Source of the DNA: Cephalothrix simula | Taxonomy: Eukaryota; Nemertea; Palaeonemertea; Archinemertea; Cephalotrichidae | Length of the DNA stretch: 10,888 nucleotides | Direction: 5' to 3' | Assembly (NCBI GenBank): GCA_035591015.1 | Contig: JAXIUW010213620.1 | Location: forward strand, 1-10,888 | Shown here: positions 6,490-10,888 of the stretch, in pieces | Layout: the number at the start of each line of letters is the position of its first letter | How positions within the stretch are numbered: position 1 is the first letter of the stretch | Notes under the pieces: generated by a model | The model's database searches: none | What the model was told of the DNA's origin: nothing | The model's input: the letters and a program-made list of their open reading frames with translations, nothing else | Made by a program: the position numbers and the translations under genes

Positions 6490-6592
6490 CTTCAATTTCG
6501 GAACTCGGTTGATGGTTTTTAAAGGTCGCAACACCCTGAGTACCCTCAGGGACTTGATGGTATTTAAATTTTTTCCAGCACCCATGTCTTCC
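6490..6592 (-). CDS. cac: Cav2 exon: IIIS4 voltage sensor and S4-S5 linker
   Basis: This exon is 103 nt: one completing base and 34 codons, ending in phase 0 on AAG. The acceptor is tttattttatttcag before GGAAGACATG. The protein starts [14 protein letters not shown] (the S3-S4 loop), then the S4 helix with a charge every third residue: Lys13, Arg16, Arg19, Arg22, Lys25 in [13 protein letters not shown]. It ends TINRVPKLK, the start of the S4-S5 linker, which continues as AVF in either IIIS5 exon. The charged helix moves with membrane voltage and drives gating. [18 protein letters not shown] is diagnostic of domain III of high-voltage-activated calcium channels. The donor is GTCTGT, a departure from the GTAAGT or GTAGGT seen elsewhere in this gene. 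No six-frame ORF over 60 aa marks this exon. Confidence 0.97.
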
Positions 6593-6952
6593 CTGAAATA
6601 AAATAAATTATAGCATAAGTAATTATTAATGCACAATAACAAAAGAAAAGTACTTGGAGGGACAACATTGCATCTGTATCCAGAACTGAAATATAAGTGT
6701 AAAATACTGTGTTATTTATCAACTTGCTTAACAAATCAAATTAACAGAATAGAGGCTACTTAATGAAATTGTTGTTAATTTATCTGCATGCATATTACAT
6801 AAGATATTATATTATATTTTCTGTGAGAAATTACAACATTTTTTATTCAAGAAGTGTTTTTAACAAATATAAATCGGATTATACTTTGGTATATCTAAGT
6901 AAAGCAGCTTATTGTGACTTGTTCTGAAGAAATACCATTGGCGAAGCATTTG

Positions 6953-7245
6953 CAGGGTGCCACCTCTCGTGATTTTCATTTCCCCTGATTTAAAGGACTC
7001 TTCAGAAAAACTCCCTGAAATTTTTTTCCGGGAATGAGTATGCTAATAATTTCGAAAAATTCATCAGCAGCATAATTTCATAATAACTAAAGGTTTTTTA
7101 TGCGTAAAGCAACAAATTTTTATATTGCGAAAACCAATTAAATTTCCTTGTTTTGTCATTTTTTGTTAAACCCCTGACTTTTCTAAGAAGCTTAATGTAT
7201 CCCTGACTCACAAATTTCCAGCATTTCCAGGAGAATGTGCACCTA
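6953..7245. mobile_element. Decayed hAT-like non-autonomous element
   Basis: The left end begins CAGGGTGCCACC, a typical hAT-type terminus. The right end read inversely is TAGGTGCACATTCTCC, a degraded version. Inside are the motifs TTTCCCCTGA, ACTCCCTGAAA, CCCCTGACTTTTC, CCCTGACTCAC and TTTCCAGCATTTCCAGGAG, a pattern common in a widespread family of short animal hAT elements. No 8-bp target duplication is recognisable, consistent with age. Confidence 0.55.
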
Positions 7246-8061
7246 ATTTAGTATCTTTGATTAGATTAATAGGAAGTGTTTATAGGCATGCCAAAGAATA
7301 TGCATGGTATTTTTTCTATTTTTCTATTTGTTTTATAATAGAATAATTGACAAAATAGTTCTATGTGCTTATTTTAGGAATTACCTTTTTCGAACACAAT
7401 GTATATGTAAAAAATAAACAATGTTTTGTTTTAAACGTAATTTATAGGAAGCATAGCTCAAGGCTGTTTCTACCTCATGCAACAATATTTATCAGGATTT
7501 TTGCTGTTTCTTCTAATTTATAAAAGAAATCGGGTAGCATTTGTGTCATTAGAACAAAATAACAGTCACGTATTTAACCTATATCGCTCCTGCAAACTCT
7601 CTAGAACATTCAGCTTTAATCTATAATATCATGTGAACTACTATATCTAAATAATTGCAATGCTTATCCCCTATTCGAAAATGATATTATAATTGAGAAG
7701 ATAAATGAAACTGTATCAAAAGCTTGATGAAAAATGAAAGAAAATGTTACGAAATTGAAATTATTCTTTAAAAAACATGCAAAAAAGAAAAAAATTTTAA
7801 AAAATTAAAATTTTACCGTATACAGATTTGATAAATTATCAAATCTAAATTTGAGTCTAAATGATGTTTTTGTTGACTTTAGAAACTTACTGACATAGGT
7901 AAATATCGTCTTTTAAAGTGAAATCTTAAACAGCGTCAATAGTGATGAAATTATACACAAAAAATTTTCAAATTTTGAATGAAAATGTATCAGAAAATAG
8001 TGCTCAATATAAAGAAAGAGTGGGGTGCTGTAATAATCAATAAAGTATCAATAATAAAGTA

Positions 8062-8110
8062 ATATTGTCGCAAAATAGATTATTACTATAAATATATTTT
8101 GAGACAATAT
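8062..8110. repeat. Short hairpin
   Basis: ATATTGTCGCAAAAT (8062-8076) and ATTTTGAGACAATAT (8096-8110) are inverted copies with one mismatch, with a 19-bp spacer. It is intronic; role unknown, possibly a small transposon relic. Confidence 0.6.
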
Positions 8111-10539
8111 CTGGATTGGATCTTGTTGGCTAGGAGTATTTTCTAAAGGACTGCTCCATTTAGCCTAAGGGGTATATAAAATATACAACATCAACTAGTT
8201 ATTAAAACAATATTTAACCTCTTTATTAGTAACAGCTATGTTAGGAAATTTTAACAGATCATCCATTTAAACTCTGAATAAATTTCTAATTTCCATGCAG
8301 AGCTTTGAATCGACATGCCTATCTGACAGACGTGCGGCTATTTAGGTCTTTCAATTTATTAAAGCTAGCCAAGGAAGAAATATCGCAAAACTTGAGAAGC
8401 AAAATTCATAATAGCTATTCGAAGATGAGGATGTCTAGCTTTGTATTGTAAACTTTCTGTAAGCTTGCTATATGATCATTACCTTTTATGACGTAACTAG
8501 TACCCATCACCCTAAATGCTATAGATTTTGTCAAAAAATTATCAGATTATTAATAGTTAGAATTTTTATACATGCTGCGCAAAGCATTGCTATAAAGCAT
8601 ATTTTTTAATACTCTTTGTCTATGAACTGTCTATGAACGGTCAAAGTTGTATCAATACAACTTTTAAAACTAGGGTACGCGGTCGTGTTCGAAACTGCCA
8701 GGCTGTAGGTCTTAACATTATAGTAATAGAACATCAAACCTGTCAAAACTTACGACGGTTCTTCTGATTCACTGAAATGCAATTGCTAAAATAAAACAGT
8801 TTGAAAGTCTTCAGACCGTAGCTCCTTCTCTAAGATTTTATAGTTTTAAATTCTGAAATATTTTTTAATATTAGTAGGTAGTCCTAAATATTGAAAAATT
8901 CTATTTAAAAAAAACAAATAATTCCAAATTAGCTTTCATTTGTCTCAGATAATGGTTGAGAAGAAAATAGAAAAATAAAATGCTAAGATAACCTTAGGAT
9001 ACAAAATCAAAAATTAAAGAAAAGATGATATCTTCACTTGGCTATCTTAAATGCAAGACCTCGTTTGTGGCTACTTCTATTCACGCGAGAAAACGCGAGA
9101 TTCTACTGATTTATGTCACTACAATATCTGCACAAAACAAAACAAGAGGTCTAGGCTGTGCACATGGGCATTGCGTGTCTCTACGTTAAGACAGCAACCT
9201 TTTATGAAGGCTATACGGCGATGCAAGGTACATATTACATGTACGTGAACTTGCTGTACGGACAACCCCCGTGTCGAATGGAACAGTCCGGGCACTTGAC
9301 AAAGACAATAGGAGACGTGCAGCAGCCACTTCTCCATGGGCGCTGGCAAATGTGCCTCATGAGTCCCTTAGGACACAGGCTTAGGGATTCACTGGCACAA
9401 AATGCTCATGCATAATAAACTTACCCATTAAATTTGACATTGCTGAATGTAACGAAGGATTTTGGATTAGAGTCAAAATAAAAATAATGCAGGCCCAGAA
9501 TGCTTGGTATTACTATGAAGTCGGGATTCATTAAAACGATGTCTAATGTATTGTACAACTGAGAGTACTCCAAAAATTATATCATTTAGATTTAATATAA
9601 ACATAAAAAATTTCATAAATAAAAACGCTAATGTAAGTAGAAGTCTAAATATTACATTCTGACATGCAAGTATAGCACGTAGTTTTTTAACAACACTTTT
9701 AGGTGAATATAATTTATAACCATCTTACAATAATTCAGTTCTTCATAGCCATACCAAGGTTTAATCTGGACCTATACAGTGACATGAGCAAAAATTATTA
9801 CAATTATGACATATAACACTTCGAGAAATCACATATGGATACAGGAGATATTCCGCTAGCATGCACAGGTTCAACCCATCAGCCGGTGACTTGAACGCAC
9901 ACACTTTCAAAGTATAGTGAGATAAAAAATTATTACATCATCTTTAAAAACATAAAGGGCACATGCAAATAGCCAAATTTGCTATAAAATAATATAGCAT
10001 ACATTTATATCATTTTTTGTGTCAAAATGATGTGAAATTTTGAAGCATTTGGGTGATAGATACAGGCACAAATTCACAACGAATATTGCGTCTAGTGGTA
10101 TAGGAAACTTACTCATTTCTGTTAGTTTGAAAATACATATGAGATATTCAAGTATCTCTTTTAATATTTATTATTAAAAAAATCCAAAAGAAAATTTGCC
10201 ATGGTGATCGTATTTTTAGTGAGTATTGTCTCACTTAAAATGGATTGGACGGGATGGCATGCTAACTATCGGCAAAATTCCCTGACAAAACGTAACATAA
10301 GCAACTAGGAATATTGAATTTATGACACTTATATAGTCACAAAAGACGCGTAATTTCCTGTATCCGTTTTTATGGACATGTTACGACACAAATTGGCATG
10401 ACTCTGCCACATTTAGTAATGCCCCTTCTATTGACATTTTTATCATATATTTTTTAAAATTCTGATGTCGTTTAAATCCATTAAATTTAATATTTAACCA
10501 TATGACTTTAAGATTGTGCTTTTAAAACAGGAGTCATTA

Positions 10540-10740
10540 AAAAATTTAATGTGTTTATTGTTTATGCTACTAAATTATTATATACCTGATAGAAAATTTA
10601 ATCTACGTGATAACAACTATATATTTTAAAATATCAAACGTGTTTGTTATTTACACTACTACATTTTGGTCAATCCTGATTCATTACCTTATAGAAAGTT
10701 TGATTCTTTCTAACGTGACTACCTCCTTTTATTTGTGACT
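10540..10740. repeat. Diverged direct tandem repeat, about two units of 90-110 bp
   Basis: GTGTTTATTGTTTATGCTAC (from about 10551) recurs as GTGTTTGTTATTTACACTAC (from about 10640), and ATACCTGATAGAAAATTTAA recurs as TTACCTTATAGAAAGTTTGA, followed in both by ACGTGA. The same order and spacing indicate an old local duplication in the intron. Confidence 0.6.
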
Positions 10741-10881
10741 ATATTAATCCTTAAATATTAAAGGGGGGCCAGTAATAGTCTGAAACTTCTTCCAATTAAA
10801 TTTTTGCCAAAGTTTTTATCCCACATTAAAAATAGCTATATATTTATAAACAACATTTAAAATACATTAATATTCTTTTGT

Positions 10882-10888
10882 ACTTACC
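10882..10888 (-). promoter_or_regulatory. Splice donor of an upstream exon at the window edge
   Basis: The minus strand at the very end of the window reads G then GTAAGT, a consensus 5' splice site with the last exon base at 10888. It fits the next upstream Cav2 exon (IIIS1-S3 region), but with a single exon base in view this is inferred from consensus alone. Confidence 0.5.

Larger units (their letters stand above)
6593..10887 (-). other. Large intron (about 4.3 kb) upstream of the IIIS4 exon
   Basis: This runs from a consensus donor at the window edge (GTAAGT at 10887-10882) to the acceptor at 6594-6593. I looked for the expected IIIS1-S3 sequence in it on the minus strand and found none, so that part probably lies beyond 10888. 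Contents: an hAT-like remnant (6953-7245), a short hairpin (8062-8110), a GC-richer island (9050-9420), a weak candidate exon (9425-9558) and a diverged tandem repeat (10540-10740). The rest (6600-6950, 7250-8060, 8111-9050, 9560-10540) is AT-rich, with nothing else recognised. Confidence 0.7.
656..10888 (-). other. cac: Cav2-type calcium channel alpha-1 gene, central part (gene span)
   Basis: This spans all recognised exons of one minus-strand gene, partial at both ends. Spliced with one of the two IIIS5 exons, they give a continuous frame of 258 codons plus one completing base, covering domain III S4, S5, pore loop, S6, the III-IV linker and IVS1. The pore-forming alpha-1 subunit carries voltage-gated calcium entry; Cav2 channels act mainly at presynaptic terminals. 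Assignment to Cav2 rather than Cav1 or Cav3 rests on the S5 stretch [13 protein letters not shown] followed by FFYCTD, on QNSMDAT after the pore, and on the CIDF and RYMP motifs of the III-IV linker. All inferred junctions use GT-AG and keep phase. Domains I, II and the rest of IV lie outside. The symbol is the insect name for the single Cav2 gene; the species is unknown. Confidence 0.95.

Noticed and set aside
656-6592. Sodium channel, Cav1 or Cav3 identity
   Set aside because: The TGEGW filter with Glu (not the sodium channel Lys), the S5 [13 protein letters not shown] with FFYCTD and the QNSMDAT and RYMP motifs fit Cav2; Cav1 and Cav3 differ at these places.
9051-9415. Three overlapping open frames on both strands in the GC-richer island
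   Set aside because: Their lengths are expected where stop codons are rarer because of base composition; no domain or splice context supports any of them. The island itself is kept as a finding.
10214-10240. Hairpin TTTAGTGAG / CTCACTTAAA as a terminator or RNA gene
   Set aside because: It is very short and in a eukaryotic intron, with no other supporting signal.

Overview
The window is an intron-rich, AT-rich piece of an animal nuclear genome. It holds the central part of one protein-coding gene, read entirely from the minus strand. The translated exons join in phase and spell domain III, from the S4 voltage sensor to S6, and then the III-IV linker and IVS1 of a Cav2-type (cacophony / CACNA1A-B-E class) voltage-gated calcium channel alpha-1 subunit. 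The protein resembles invertebrate Cav2. With intronic MITEs of arthropod-like types this suggests an arthropod or another protostome, but the species cannot be fixed from the sequence. No bacterial-style gene, tRNA, rRNA or CRISPR array was seen.

In transcript order (high to low coordinates) the layout is: a splice donor at the window edge (10888) belonging to an upstream exon; a 4.3 kb intron; the IIIS4 exon (6592-6490); a 1.56 kb intron loaded with transposon remnants; exon IIIS5-B (4928-4768); an 853 bp intron; exon IIIS5-A (3914-3754); a 2.07 kb intron; the pore-loop exon (1687-1544); a 155 bp intron; the IIIS6 exon (1388-1187); a 366 bp intron; and the III-IV linker/IVS1 exon (820-656), whose donor leads off the low end of the window. 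One isoform uses 775 nt of these exons (258 whole codons plus one completing base), all open.

The outstanding feature is the pair IIIS5-A and IIIS5-B. They are tandem, each 161 nt, with identical phases, and 40 of 54 residues agree (counting the junction Gln). Joining both, or neither, produces a stop within about seven codons downstream, so only one can be used per mRNA. This is the signature of mutually exclusive splicing that swaps the S4-S5 linker end, S5 and turret of domain III in the presynaptic calcium channel. A short inverted repeat and a 10-bp direct repeat in the intron between them are candidate RNA-structure elements.

The introns carry several mobile-element remnants. A near-palindromic TTAA-flanked MITE (5102-5946) was later split by a polyadenylated retrocopy with a 14-bp target-site duplication. 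A 116-bp TA-flanked hairpin MITE lies 10 bp beyond it. A small repeat family is present at 1004-1145 and 1815-1895, and decayed hAT-like pieces lie at about 6953-7245 and 100-209. A GC-richer island at about 9050-9420 is unexplained.
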